DNA from: DATHGT01 sp035317605 | Lineage (GTDB): Bacteria; Methylomirabilota; Methylomirabilia; Rokubacteriales; CSP1-6 | Assembly: GCA_035317605.1 (NCBI GenBank) | Contig: DATHGT010000090.1 | Span: forward strand, 1 to 42,043 | Length of the DNA: 42,043 nt | Direction: 5' to 3' | In this document: piece by piece, positions 31,462-39,912 of the stretch | Layout of the letters: each line of letters begins with the position of its first letter | How positions within the stretch are numbered: the first letter of the stretch is position 1 | The notes under the pieces: model-generated | Databases searched by the model: none | What the model was told of the DNA's origin: nothing | Seen by the model: the letters and a program-made list of their open reading frames with translations, nothing else | Program-made: the position numbers and the translations under genes

Positions 31462-32571
31462 ATGCAGGTGTACGCGTTCGATCTCGTGCCGTGGCCGCAT
31501 CTCGACGCGGCGTCGTACTATCCCGACCCCAATCGCCTCTACGATCCCGTGCGCGGCCACGAGGTGTACGAGGAGCACCTGCGCCAGATCGAGCTGTACG
31601 AGGAGTACGGCTACGACGCGATCTGCATCAACGAGCACCACGCCAAGCCCTACGGCCTCATGCCCTCGCCCAACCTGATGGCCGCGGCCATCGCCCAGCG
31701 GACGAAGCGCATCAAGATCGGCGTGTTCGGGAACCTGGCCGCGCTGCACGCGCATCCCGTGCGGCTGGCCGAGGAGACCGCGATGCTCGACGTCATGTCG
31801 GGCGGGCGGCTGATCTCCGGGTTCGTGCGGGGCGTGCCCCAGGAATACCTGGCGCTGAGCGTGCCGATCACGGAGGCGCGGGAGCGGCTCAACGAGGCGT
31901 GGGACCTGATCGTCAAGGCGTGGACGACTCACGAGCCGTTCGACTGGCGGGGGAAATACTGGCGCTACGACCGGGTCTCCATCTGGCCGCGCCCCCTCCA
32001 GCAGCCGCATCCGCCGATCATGATGCCGGCCGACAGCGACGAGGGCCTGGAGACGGCGGCGCGGCGGCGGGTGGGCACCGGCGTGGCCTACCGCTCGGTC
32101 GGACGGGCCAAGACCGCGTTCGACAAGTACCGGGCGTTCGCGGCCCGTCACGGATGGACGCCGGGGCCCGCGCACTGTCACCTCCTGCGCAACGTCTACG
32201 TGGCCGAGACCAACCAGCGGGCCCGAGACGAGGCGGAGGAGCATCTGCACTATATGTTTCAGCGGCTGCTGTCCTATCACCGGGGCGCCATGAAGCTCCT
32301 GGGCCAGTCGCCGCCCCGGCGCCCGGCCGAGATCCGCAGCGCCGAGGACCTGCCCTTCTACGAGATGGACTTCGACCTCCTCCAGAAGGAGGGACTGTCG
32401 ATCATCGGCGATCCCGACTACGTCACCCGCGAGATCCAGGCCCAGATGCGCGAGCTGGGAGCGGGGGTGATCATGGGCCTCTTCCAGTTCGGGAGCCTGC
32501 CCCACGAAAAAGCGAAGAAGAACATCACGCTGTTCGCCGAGCACGTCCTGCCCGCGCTCAAGGGCGCCTGA
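31462..32571 (+). CDS. LLM-class flavin-dependent oxidoreductase (bacterial luciferase-like)
   Basis: A 369-residue TIM-barrel monooxygenase-like protein. Hallmarks are YDAICINEHHAKPYGLMPSP near residue 55, IGVFGNLAALHAHPVRLAEE and MSGGRLISGFVRGVPQEY. These proteins use FMN or F420 to oxidise or cleave organic substrates. The ATG at 31462 has no strong Shine-Dalgarno sequence and may be leaderless. It sits between the divergent liv set 2 and a binding protein on its own strand, so it may act on the imported compound; that is an inference. Confidence 0.9.
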   Translation: MQVYAFDLVPWPHLDAASYYPDPNRLYDPVRGHEVYEEHLRQIELYEEYGYDAICINEHHAKPYGLMPSPNLMAAAIAQRTKRIKIGVFGNLAALHAHPVRLAEETAMLDVMSGGRLISGFVRGVPQEYLALSVPITEARERLNEAWDLIVKAWTTHEPFDWRGKYWRYDRVSIWPRPLQQPHPPIMMPADSDEGLETAARRRVGTGVAYRSVGRAKTAFDKYRAFAARHGWTPGPAHCHLLRNVYVAETNQRARDEAEEHLHYMFQRLLSYHRGAMKLLGQSPPRRPAEIRSAEDLPFYEMDFDLLQKEGLSIIGDPDYVTREIQAQMRELGAGVIMGLFQFGSLPHEKAKKNITLFAEHVLPALKGA

Positions 32572-32632
32572 GAAGCGCGGGGGCGCGGGAACGCACCCGA
32601 GCGGCGCCACCAAGCGCCGGAGAGGATAGATC

Positions 32633-33874
32633 ATGCATCGACGCCATCGCCTCCTGATCGCCGCCGCCGGTCTCTCACTGTTCGCGCCCCTCGTGACGGC
32701 CGCTCCCGCGGCCGCCCAGGGGCCGGTCAAGATCGGGGTGCTCGCGCCCGTCACCGGTGTCTTCGCGAGCTTCGCCAAGGACATCGTCGACGGCGCCCAG
32801 CTCTATCACGCCGAGTCCGGCGGCCAGCTCGGCGGACGCAAGCTCGAGCTGATCGTGGAGGACTACCAGGTTCGCCCCGACGTCGCGGTGACCAAGATCC
32901 GCAAGCTGGGCGAGCAGGACCACGCCCACGCGGTGGTCGGCATCGTGCTCTCCGCCGCCGCCATCGCGGTGAAGGACTACGTCAACGCCCAGAAGCTGCC
33001 GCTCCTGATCTCCGGCTTCGCGGTGGCCGAGAACCTCACGCTGCAGCCGAACCCGTACGTGTTCCGGATCACCTACACCGGCAACATGACCGGCGGGCCG
33101 GCCGGCACGTGGTCGTACAAGCACCTGAAGGCGCGGAAGGCGGCCATCATCGCGTCGGACAGCGTGGGGCCGCTCGAGATCATCATGGCGTGGGCGCGCG
33201 CGTTCGAGGAGGCGGGCGGCAAGGTCGTTCAGGAAGTCTACGCCCCGCTCGGCACCGCGGACTTCGCGCCGTACGTGGCCCAGTTGCGCCGCGACGTCGA
33301 CGTGATCGGCGTGCAAACCGTGGGCGCCGACGGCGTGCGCTTCGTCAAGCAGTGGCGGGAGTACGGCATGCAGGGCAAGATCCCCCTCGTCGACGCCGCC
33401 GTCGGCTTCAGCGACCTTTCGCTGCTCCCGGCCTCGGGCGACGCCGCGGTGGGCGGCTACAACAGCCAGCCGTACCAGTACACGCTCGACACGCCACGCA
33501 ACAAGAAGTTCGTCCAGGCCTTCCGGGCCAAGTTCAACCGCGACCCCGGCGCGCCCGCGGTGTTCACCTACTCGGCGCTGCTCGCCCTCGACCAGGCCGC
33601 CAAGGCCATCGGCGGCAAGGTGGAAGACGCGCCCCGCTTCATCGAAGCGCTCCGGAAGATGGACCTCGACGCCCCGCAGGGTCGCATCCGCTTCGACAAG
33701 TTCCAGAACGTGGTAAGCGACATCTACATCAGTCGCATCGACAAGGTGGGCGCCCAGTTCGTCCCTACCGTCATCGAGACCTTCCGCGGCGTCGACCAGT
33801 TCCTCGGCCTCTCCCCCGAGGACTACATGAAGAAGCCGCGCCTGGTGAATCTCAAGGGCACGTTCGCGAAGTAG
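32633..33874 (+). CDS. Liv-type ABC transporter substrate-binding protein (likely receptor of set 2)
   Basis: A 413-residue periplasmic binding protein. The signal peptide (about 1-29) ends AAAQ, and the mature chain begins GPVKIGVLAPVTGVFASFAKDI. GGAGAGG precedes the ATG. It is about 60 bp after the monooxygenase gene, and liv set 2 lacks its own receptor, so it is probably the receptor of that transporter. It is a paralogue of the other two binding proteins in the window with clearly different sequence. The ligand is unknown. Confidence 0.92.
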   Translation: MHRRHRLLIAAAGLSLFAPLVTAAPAAAQGPVKIGVLAPVTGVFASFAKDIVDGAQLYHAESGGQLGGRKLELIVEDYQVRPDVAVTKIRKLGEQDHAHAVVGIVLSAAAIAVKDYVNAQKLPLLISGFAVAENLTLQPNPYVFRITYTGNMTGGPAGTWSYKHLKARKAAIIASDSVGPLEIIMAWARAFEEAGGKVVQEVYAPLGTADFAPYVAQLRRDVDVIGVQTVGADGVRFVKQWREYGMQGKIPLVDAAVGFSDLSLLPASGDAAVGGYNSQPYQYTLDTPRNKKFVQAFRAKFNRDPGAPAVFTYSALLALDQAAKAIGGKVEDAPRFIEALRKMDLDAPQGRIRFDKFQNVVSDIYISRIDKVGAQFVPTVIETFRGVDQFLGLSPEDYMKKPRLVNLKGTFAK

Positions 33875-33881
33875 CGCCCGG

Positions 33882-36419
33882 CTACGGGAACGTGAAGGGC
33901 GTGGTGGCGAGGGCGAGGATCTCGTCGGCGGTGATGACGCCGTCGGCCAGCGCGCCCGCGCGCGCCGCGAAGACGAAGAAGACGTAGCGCCCGCGCGGCT
34001 CGGTGCCCGTCCACTGGTAGGAGAAGAAGTTCGGCCGGTCCATGGAAAACGGGGCCGGCAGAGCGACCCGCGCCGCGTACGGCCGCAGCGACCCGACGTC
34101 GGCGGCGCTGCCGACCATCGCGCCGCCGCTCGTCATCCAGCAGACGATCGTGACGCCGTCGGGCAGCAGCGCGCCGACGTAGAGATCGGCCTCGGCCGGC
34201 AGCCCGGGATTGGTGAGCAGGAAGCTCGCGATCACCGTCTGGCCGACCGCGAACGTCGGCTGGTTCACGCTCACTCGCGCGTCGAGCGAGGCGTCGGCGA
34301 GGGCCAGGCCCGACGTGAACCGCGCGACGAAGGCGTCGCTGTCACCGCCGCTCGCCGGCTGCGCCCCGCCGGCGGTGCCCGGGAAGTCGGGGCTCGCGTA
34401 CGTCTTGCCGGCCACGTAGACGTCGCCGCTCGCCGGGATCGCAAGGGCGCGCGCCTGATCGAAGAAGCGGCCGCCGAGATACGTAGCCTGGGCGAGCGTG
34501 GCGAGACTGCTCGACAGGCGCGCCACGAAGGCCTCGTACCCGCCTCCGCTCACCGCCTGCGCGCCGCCGCTCGTCCCGGGAAAATCCGTCGACTGGGTGT
34601 CGCCCGCCACGTAGACGTCGCCGGTGCGCGGCGAGATCGCGAGCGCGGCCGCTCGATCGAAGTTGCCGCCGCCGAGATACGTCGCGCCGGTGAGCGCGGT
34701 GAGGCCGCTCGTCAGACGCGCCACGAATGCATCCGTTTGTCCGCGGCTCGCGGGCTGGGCGCCGCCGCTCGTCCCCGGGAAATTGGCGGACTCGCTTTGA
34801 CCGCCGACGTAAACGTCGCCGGTCGTCGGATGAATCGCCAGGGCCGAGGCCTGGTCAGGCGCCTCACCGCCGAGGTACGTCGCCTGGACGAGCTCGGTCA
34901 GGGTGGCGGAGAAGCGGGCGACGAACGCGTCCACGGTACCGCCGCTCCACCGTTGCGCGCCGCCGACGGTGCCGGGGAGGTTTCCGGATTCGGTCATGCC
35001 GGCCACGTACACGTCGCCGGTGGCGGGAGCGATCGCCAGCGCGAGCGCGTCCTCGGAATCGCCGCCGCCCAGATAGGTCGCCCTGGTGAGCGCGCCGAGG
35101 CTTTCGGTCAATCGAGCCACGAAGGCGTCGGCGCCGCCGCCGCTCGCCGGCTGCGCGCTCCCGGCGGTGGCGGGAAAGTCGGTCGAGGCCGTGTAGCCGG
35201 CCACGTAGACGTCGCCGGTCGCGGGGGCCAGCGCGAGGGCATTCGCGTAGTCGGCGCCACCGCCCCCGACGTAGGTGACGCGTTTGAGCGCGGTGAGGTC
35301 GCCGCTCAGGCGCGCGACGAAGGCGTCGCCGCCGCCGGCGCTCGCCGGCTGGGCGGCGCCCGACGTGCCGGGGAGATCGGTCGAGTACGTGTATCCCGCC
35401 ACGTACACGTCACCGGTCCGGGGCGAGACCGCGACGGCGGTGGCCCGATCGAAGCCGCTGCCCCCGAGATACGTCGTCTGCAGGAGCGTGGTGAGGCTCG
35501 GGGACAGGCGCGCGACGAAGGCGTCGGCGTCACCACCTTTCGATGGCTGTGCCCCGCCGGCCGTGCCCGGGAAGCCGATCGAGGCCGTCTGGCCGGTCAC
35601 GTAGACGTCGCCCGTGCCCGGCGCGACGGCGAGGGCGGTGGCGTCCTCGGCCCCGCTGCCCCCGAGGTAGGTCGCCTGCAGCAGCGGATCGATGACCAGC
35701 GGCCGCGTGGGGTCGTAGGCCGCGACGACGAATCCGTACTCGAGGCCGCGCGGCCGATAGGCGACCGGGACCTCGCGACGGACACCGTCGAGTTCTTGAT
35801 ACGCGACGGGCGCCGTCAGGGCGACCGGACCCAGTCCGGTCCGGACCACCAGCGTGCCGTGGGCGTCGTCCGACGCGATCGCGCGCGCGCCGCCGACCCG
35901 CACGCGAATGCGGTCGACGGAGGCGCCGGGCTGCACCGTGAAGATCTTCTCCGCTCCGCCGGCGCGCGCCCGTATCGACACGAAGACGCCTGGCCAGACC
36001 TCGCCCAGGTCGACCGCGTCCCACGTCACCACGTCGGAGCGCCAGCGCCGGGTGTCACCGCCGACGAAGTAGCTGACGCGGGCGTCGCCACGGTCGCGCG
36101 CCACCGGGCGCGGGCGGCCGCGGACCAGCGTCTCGGTCAGACTCCAGCCCGGCGTGTCCGCGCGGCGGTCACGGCCGGCCGACGGGGTCTCCCGCAGGCG
36201 ATAGACCAGCTCGCCCCGACGGGTGACGAACAGCGTGCCCGCGGGCGTCGGCGCGTAGTACGCCACCTCGGCGGAGGTCTGTCCCTCGTTGGCGATGAAC
36301 GGTGGCCGCAGCTCCGGGAGCTTCTGCCGCGTCAACGGCATGGCCTCGACCCAGGGAACGGACGCCAGGAGGAGCGAAAGAGCCGCAAGGAGTGGAGCGA
36401 CAACACAACTGATACGCAT
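33882..36419 (-). CDS. Secreted SBBP-repeat beta-propeller protein
   Basis: An exported protein of about 845 residues. A signal peptide (about 1-26) is followed by a DUF7948-like N-terminal region (PPFIANEGQTSAEVAYYA; VTRRGELVYRL). Then come seven SBBP repeats, each about 65 residues and containing TYLGG, ALA.P.TGDVYVAG, FPGT.GGAQ and DAFVARL. A C-terminal domain of about 150 residues ends the chain. Seven repeats would close a seven-bladed propeller. I use the ATG at 36419, which begins the hydrophobic signal; an ATG at 36452 adds 11 residues. It is probably outside the cell or at the surface; the ligand is unknown. Confidence 0.88.
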   Translation of the reverse strand: MRISCVVAPLLAALSLLLASVPWVEAMPLTRQKLPELRPPFIANEGQTSAEVAYYAPTPAGTLFVTRRGELVYRLRETPSAGRDRRADTPGWSLTETLVRGRPRPVARDRGDARVSYFVGGDTRRWRSDVVTWDAVDLGEVWPGVFVSIRARAGGAEKIFTVQPGASVDRIRVRVGGARAIASDDAHGTLVVRTGLGPVALTAPVAYQELDGVRREVPVAYRPRGLEYGFVVAAYDPTRPLVIDPLLQATYLGGSGAEDATALAVAPGTGDVYVTGQTASIGFPGTAGGAQPSKGGDADAFVARLSPSLTTLLQTTYLGGSGFDRATAVAVSPRTGDVYVAGYTYSTDLPGTSGAAQPASAGGGDAFVARLSGDLTALKRVTYVGGGGADYANALALAPATGDVYVAGYTASTDFPATAGSAQPASGGGADAFVARLTESLGALTRATYLGGGDSEDALALAIAPATGDVYVAGMTESGNLPGTVGGAQRWSGGTVDAFVARFSATLTELVQATYLGGEAPDQASALAIHPTTGDVYVGGQSESANFPGTSGGAQPASRGQTDAFVARLTSGLTALTGATYLGGGNFDRAAALAISPRTGDVYVAGDTQSTDFPGTSGGAQAVSGGGYEAFVARLSSSLATLAQATYLGGRFFDQARALAIPASGDVYVAGKTYASPDFPGTAGGAQPASGGDSDAFVARFTSGLALADASLDARVSVNQPTFAVGQTVIASFLLTNPGLPAEADLYVGALLPDGVTIVCWMTSGGAMVGSAADVGSLRPYAARVALPAPFSMDRPNFFSYQWTGTEPRGRYVFFVFAARAGALADGVITADEILALATTPFTFP
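34307..35692 (-). repeat. Seven tandem SBBP coding repeats of about 200 bp
   Basis: Seven consecutive units that encode the propeller blades of the SBBP protein. They are similar in protein sequence (DAFVARL, GDVYVAG) but differ in DNA, so this is an old tandem array and not a recent expansion. Boundaries are approximate. Confidence 0.85.
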
Positions 36420-36608
36420 GTGCTCTGTCCAGAGCAAGATCGCGGCCCGCATTCGGACACGCCGGAAATGGGCAACGACAACACGGCGATACGCTCGGCG
36501 GACGGCCTCGGGAGGGCCGCGGACCGCAAAGAATTTCCTCAGGCGGGGAAATCCTCGTCATACGAGGGGCAAAACCGGCGAGTCGCGATCGATTCGGGGG
36601 CGGCCCGA
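36420..36608. other. Intergenic spacer between the Mur ligase and SBBP genes
   Basis: About 190 bp. I see a perfect 7-bp inverted repeat with a 2-nt gap (TGCTCTG-TC-CAGAGCA, 36421-36436) right before the SBBP start, and no clear promoter or RNA gene. The upstream in-frame ATG at 36452 lies in this stretch. Confidence 0.4.
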
Positions 36609-37949
36609 TCAGTGAGCGAGCGGGATGGAATCGAGCGCGTCGAGGACGGCGCGGGTCAGGCGCGGGAGCGACGGATCGCGGGCGCCCATGACGAGCACGG
36701 TGTCGCCGGCGCGGGCCTCGCCCCGGATCCACTCGACGGCCGCGGCGTGATCGGGCGCGTACCCGCAGTGAACGTTCGGCCCCAGATCGTCGGCGAGCAT
36801 CCGGCTCGAGACGTCCTTGGTCACGGTGCCGCCCGCGTAGAAGACCTCGAGGTAGGCGAAGCGATCCTGCGCGCGCAGCACGCGCGGCAGCAGCTCGCGA
36901 AGCTCCGGCCGCAGGAAGCGGGCCGGACCGAAGCCGTGAGGCTGGAAGAGGGCGACGACCCGCGATGACCCGGTCTGCGCGGTGGTGATCGCGGCCCGGA
37001 GCTTCTCGGCGTTGTGCGCGTAGTCGTCCACCACCCGGATGCCGTTCGAGGTGATCCCGACGACCTCGAAGCGCCGGGCCACGCCGGGAAAGCGCGAGAG
37101 CGCACTCGCGACGACCGTCGGCGGTACTCCCAGCTCGATGGCCACGAGCGCGGCGGCGGCGGCGTTTTCCAGGTTGTGCACGCCGGGCTGCGGCACGTCG
37201 AGGGCGATCTCGCGATCGCCCACGCGCAGCGCGCCGACCGCGCGGTCGGGTCCGGGCGCGATCACCGTGAGGACGGCGTCGGCGTCGGCCACCGCGCCGT
37301 AGGTGAGCGCCTTGCGCGAGCGGGCGAGGGCCGCCGCCTCCGGACAACCCACGTTGATCAGCACGCGCCCGCTGTAATCGGCGAACGCCGCGAACTGCAG
37401 GCGCAGCGCGTCGATCTCGTCGTGATCGCGGCTGATGTTGTGCACGACGCCGATCGCCGCACGATATCCCACGAGCGTGCCGTCGGACTCGCAGGCCTCG
37501 GCGATCACCGGGCCGTCGGCGGAGCCCGCCGCGAAGCAGCCGCCGCTCCCCTCGCCCACCAGCGCGGCCCCGCCGATGACGGTGGCCCCCGCGCCCGCGT
37601 CCCTCATGATCCACGCGAGCATCCCGGTGATCGTGCTCTTGCCGCTGGTCCCCGCGACGGCGACACCCGGCCGGCCATCGTTGACGATCTCGGCGAGCAG
37701 GGCCGGCCGCGCCACCCGCTCGATTCCGAGGGCGCGGGCGGCCCGCATCTCGGGCGTGACCGCGGTGCCGTCCTGAGGCGCGATCACGATGCCGGCTCGA
37801 CGCAGGCTCGCTTCGACCGCGGCGTTCTCACCGCGATCGAACGAGCGATCGCTGCCCTGGACCTCGTGACCGCGGGCGCGCATCACGAGGGCCAGCGGGT
37901 TCATTCCCGCTCCGGCGATTCCCGAGAAGTGATAGCGCGCCGATCCCAT
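36609..37949 (-). CDS. Mur ligase-family protein (MurC/Mpl-like)
   Basis: A 446-residue ATP-dependent amide ligase. The N-terminal HFSGIAGAGMNPLA binds the UDP-sugar, GTSGKST (100-106) is the ATP loop (MurC usually has GTHGKTT), and DDYAHNAEKLRAAI is the C-terminal domain hallmark. The stretch between the first domain and the ATP loop (VIAPQDGTAVTPEMRAA) is shorter than in typical MurC and lacks the VVVSSAI-like strand. It stands alone, outside any cell-wall (dcw) cluster. It may ligate UDP-MurNAc with L-alanine, or recycled peptide (Mpl), or something else. Confidence 0.8.
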   Translation of the reverse strand: MGSARYHFSGIAGAGMNPLALVMRARGHEVQGSDRSFDRGENAAVEASLRRAGIVIAPQDGTAVTPEMRAARALGIERVARPALLAEIVNDGRPGVAVAGTSGKSTITGMLAWIMRDAGAGATVIGGAALVGEGSGGCFAAGSADGPVIAEACESDGTLVGYRAAIGVVHNISRDHDEIDALRLQFAAFADYSGRVLINVGCPEAAALARSRKALTYGAVADADAVLTVIAPGPDRAVGALRVGDREIALDVPQPGVHNLENAAAAALVAIELGVPPTVVASALSRFPGVARRFEVVGITSNGIRVVDDYAHNAEKLRAAITTAQTGSSRVVALFQPHGFGPARFLRPELRELLPRVLRAQDRFAYLEVFYAGGTVTKDVSSRMLADDLGPNVHCGYAPDHAAAVEWIRGEARAGDTVLVMGARDPSLPRLTRAVLDALDSIPLAH

Positions 37950-38031
37950 CGACGGCGCTCAGTGTAGCCCGGGCCACCCCGCGGGCCGTCCATCTTTTCG
38001 CGCGTCCCCGAATCGACAAGCCCGGACGCAA

Positions 38032-38604
38032 ATGATAAGGTTCCGCGCACTTGAGACGCGAGTCGTGAGACGGCCTCCACTGCCGCTGATCCTGGTGGCG
38101 ATCGCGATGTTGGCGCTCGGCGAGACTGCCAGCCCCTTCCTGTCCGGGTTGCGCCCCGTCGTCGAGCGCCATGCCCGCGCCCGCGTGGCCGCCAACGCCA
38201 GCGCCCACGGGTTGACCGGCTCCGCCGAGTACGACGACGAGATCCGCAACCGCGCGGTCTTCACCGCCGAGGCCGGGCTCTCGTTCTTCCACACGCACGC
38301 CGGCGGGCTGGCGCCGCTCGTCCTGCTCGCGGGCACCATCGTGGCCAGCGTGGTTCCCGGCGTCGCCACCCGCGGGCTGCTCTACGTCCTGCTCACCGCG
38401 GCCGCGCTGTTCCCGCTCGGCTATCTCGCCTACGCGCTCGCCGCGCTCGAGATGGGACGCGAGGCCGGCATCGCGCTGGCCGAGCGCTACGTGCTCACCC
38501 CGCTGGGAAGCGCCGCCATCCTCGCCCTCGTCGCTCTCGCGTGGGCCCTCGGTCGCGCCGGACGGGCGCGTGACCACGCCCCACGCGTCGGCCAGGCCAC
38601 GTAA
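38032..38604 (+). CDS. Integral membrane protein with HxH motif (first of two paralogues)
   Basis: A 190-residue protein with about four membrane helices (about 18-36, 92-112, 118-138 and 152-172). Between helices 1 and 2 lies a polar stretch ending FFHTHAGGL (His87, His89) at the start of helix 2. Glu31 in helix 1 (ALGE) is also kept in the paralogue. ATG at 38032 is used; a GTG at 38065 is an alternative. No known family is recognised. The stop TAATG overlaps the ATG of a short damaged leader of the next gene. The HxH and Glu set suggests metal or heme binding, but this is speculative. Confidence 0.75.
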   Translation: MIRFRALETRVVRRPPLPLILVAIAMLALGETASPFLSGLRPVVERHARARVAANASAHGLTGSAEYDDEIRNRAVFTAEAGLSFFHTHAGGLAPLVLLAGTIVASVVPGVATRGLLYVLLTAAALFPLGYLAYALAALEMGREAGIALAERYVLTPLGSAAILALVALAWALGRAGRARDHAPRVGQAT

Positions 38605-38681
38605 TGATCGAACCGCCGGCCGCGGGAAGCGCGTCCCGGTCAGCCACGCGATGATCGAACCGCCGGTCGCGGAAAGCGCAT
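38604..38681 (+). repeat. Direct duplication of a gene-start segment
   Basis: ATGATCGAACCGCCGG at 38604 and again at 38651 begins two copies of about 31 nt with three differences. The first copy opens a frame that stops after MIEPPAAGSASRSATR; the second is the probable start of the downstream membrane protein. Repeat copy D follows directly. Confidence 0.7.
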
Positions 38682-39259
38682 CGGGGGGGTATGGGGGGAG
38701 CCGAAGGGGCCCCCCATCTAATCAATCCTGGCGGCTGCCCCCGATCCCCGTGCTGCTCGTCGGCGTGGTCCTCATCGCGTGCGCCGAGGTCGGCGGCGCG
38801 TCGATGGCGCAGTTCAAGCTCGAGCTGACGCGCTGGGCGCGCGGGATCATGCTGGCCCGCCCCCAGACCCACGGGCTGGTCGGCGTGCGCGACGTCGACG
38901 AGCAGATCCTCGACGAGGCGCTGGTGAAGTTCGACGCCGGGCTCCGTCTCTTCCACCTGCACGCCGAGGGCCTGGGGACGATCATCATCGTCGTCAGCAT
39001 GGTGGCCGTCTCGGTGATCGGGCACGCGGCGCTGCGCCGGGTCGTCGTGGTCCTGATCACCGCCGGCGGCGCGCTCTATCCGCTGGGCTATCTGCTGTGG
39101 AGCGCGCTGATCCCGTTCCAGGGCATCGCGCGCGGCAAGGCGGTGGCCGAGTGGCTGGTCTGGATCCCATTCGGCAGCGCGGCGATCGTGGCCATGTGGC
39201 TGCTGGTGGGAGCGCTCGCCGTCCAGTGCGCGCGATCGGCGCGCGGACGCTCTGGATGA
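38651..39259 (+). CDS. Integral membrane protein with HxH motif (second paralogue, repeat-derived N-terminus)
   Basis: A protein of about 202 residues, similar to its upstream neighbour: PPIPVLLVGVVLIACAE, LRLFHLHAEGLG (compare FFHTHAGGLA) and ALYPLGYLLWSALIPF (compare ALFPLGYLAYALAALE). It has about four membrane helices. I use the ATG at 38651; the first 28 or so residues then include the product of repeat copy D (SGGYGGSRRGPPSN). A GTG at 38750 would give a version without the insertion, but it would cut the first helix. Its stop overlaps the next start (ATGA). Function unknown. Confidence 0.7.
   Translation: MIEPPVAESASGGYGGSRRGPPSNQSWRLPPIPVLLVGVVLIACAEVGGASMAQFKLELTRWARGIMLARPQTHGLVGVRDVDEQILDEALVKFDAGLRLFHLHAEGLGTIIIVVSMVAVSVIGHAALRRVVVVLITAGGALYPLGYLLWSALIPFQGIARGKAVAEWLVWIPFGSAAIVAMWLLVGALAVQCARSARGRSG
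38681..38717. repeat. Dispersed G-rich palindromic repeat, copy D
   Basis: TCGGGGGGGTATGGGGGGAG then CCG-A-AGGGGCCCCCCAT, followed by CTAATCA as in copy B. It lies near the 5' end of the second membrane-protein gene, in frame. Confidence 0.8.
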
Positions 39260-39912
39260 TCAAGACTCTCGCGATCGCCGCCATCCTGACGCTCCTGTCA
39301 CCAATGTCCGCGCGCGCTCACCACGTGGGCGCGTACGTGCCGCGCGACAACGACGTGTCGGCGAACTTCAAGCAGATCAAGTTCTCCGTGCAGGCGCAGA
39401 AGTTCGCGGTGGCCACCACGCTGTATGAAAGCGGTGCGCTCCGGCGCGAGCTCCTGACACGAGCCGCCGCGCTGCCCTCGGGCCTCGACGCGTCGATTCG
39501 CGGAGCGTTGAAGCGCGGCGACGCGCGAGAGGCGGAAACCGGGCTCATGGTCTTCTTCGCCGCGCTCGTCCGCGATCTGGCCCTCGAAGCCGATCGCCGG
39601 CTCGCCGACCCGCGCGCTCCCGCGGCGGCGCGGATCGCCGGCGGCGGCAAGATCCTCGAGGCCATCTGGCGCTACTACAATCTCGTCGACTTCGCGGTGT
39701 CGCAGCGCGATCCCAAGGCGGCGACGGCCGTTCGCCTGGCCTTCGAAGATGCCGAGGCGCAAACGAAGGCGCCGGTGCCGGCGCCCGAGCGGATGCGGCC
39801 ACCGCTCGCCACCATCGCCCGCGTGCTGGCGGGCGTGATCGACGCGTCATCCGGCGTGCGGACCAGTGCGGACGTCTCAGGGGAATACTCACTCACAAGG
39901 AGGCATGCATGA
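39256..39912 (+). CDS. Secreted protein of unknown family, predicted N-terminal His-His after signal cleavage
   Basis: A 218-residue exported protein. The signal peptide (1-21) ends SARA, and cleavage would leave HHVGAYVPRDND as the mature start. The rest is mostly helical (ANFKQIKFSVQAQKFAVATT, and AIWRYYNLVDFAVSQRD). It contains no cysteine or CxxCH. The gene overlaps the membrane-protein gene before it and the binding-protein gene after it, so all four genes of the cluster are coupled. A mature N-terminal His can bind copper, as in CopC or LPMOs, but here this is only a suggestion. Confidence 0.75.
   Translation: MIKTLAIAAILTLLSPMSARAHHVGAYVPRDNDVSANFKQIKFSVQAQKFAVATTLYESGALRRELLTRAAALPSGLDASIRGALKRGDAREAETGLMVFFAALVRDLALEADRRLADPRAPAAARIAGGGKILEAIWRYYNLVDFAVSQRDPKAATAVRLAFEDAEAQTKAPVPAPERMRPPLATIARVLAGVIDASSGVRTSADVSGEYSLTRRHA

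Noticed and set aside
36421..36436. Inverted repeat TGCTCTG-TC-CAGAGCA as an operator of the SBBP gene
   Set aside because: Short and with a 2-nt gap; likely by chance, and no regulator gene nearby. Kept only as a note in the spacer entry.
38604..38654. Tiny peptide MIEPPAAGSASRSATR as a gene
   Set aside because: Best explained as the remnant of a duplicated start of the following membrane-protein gene.
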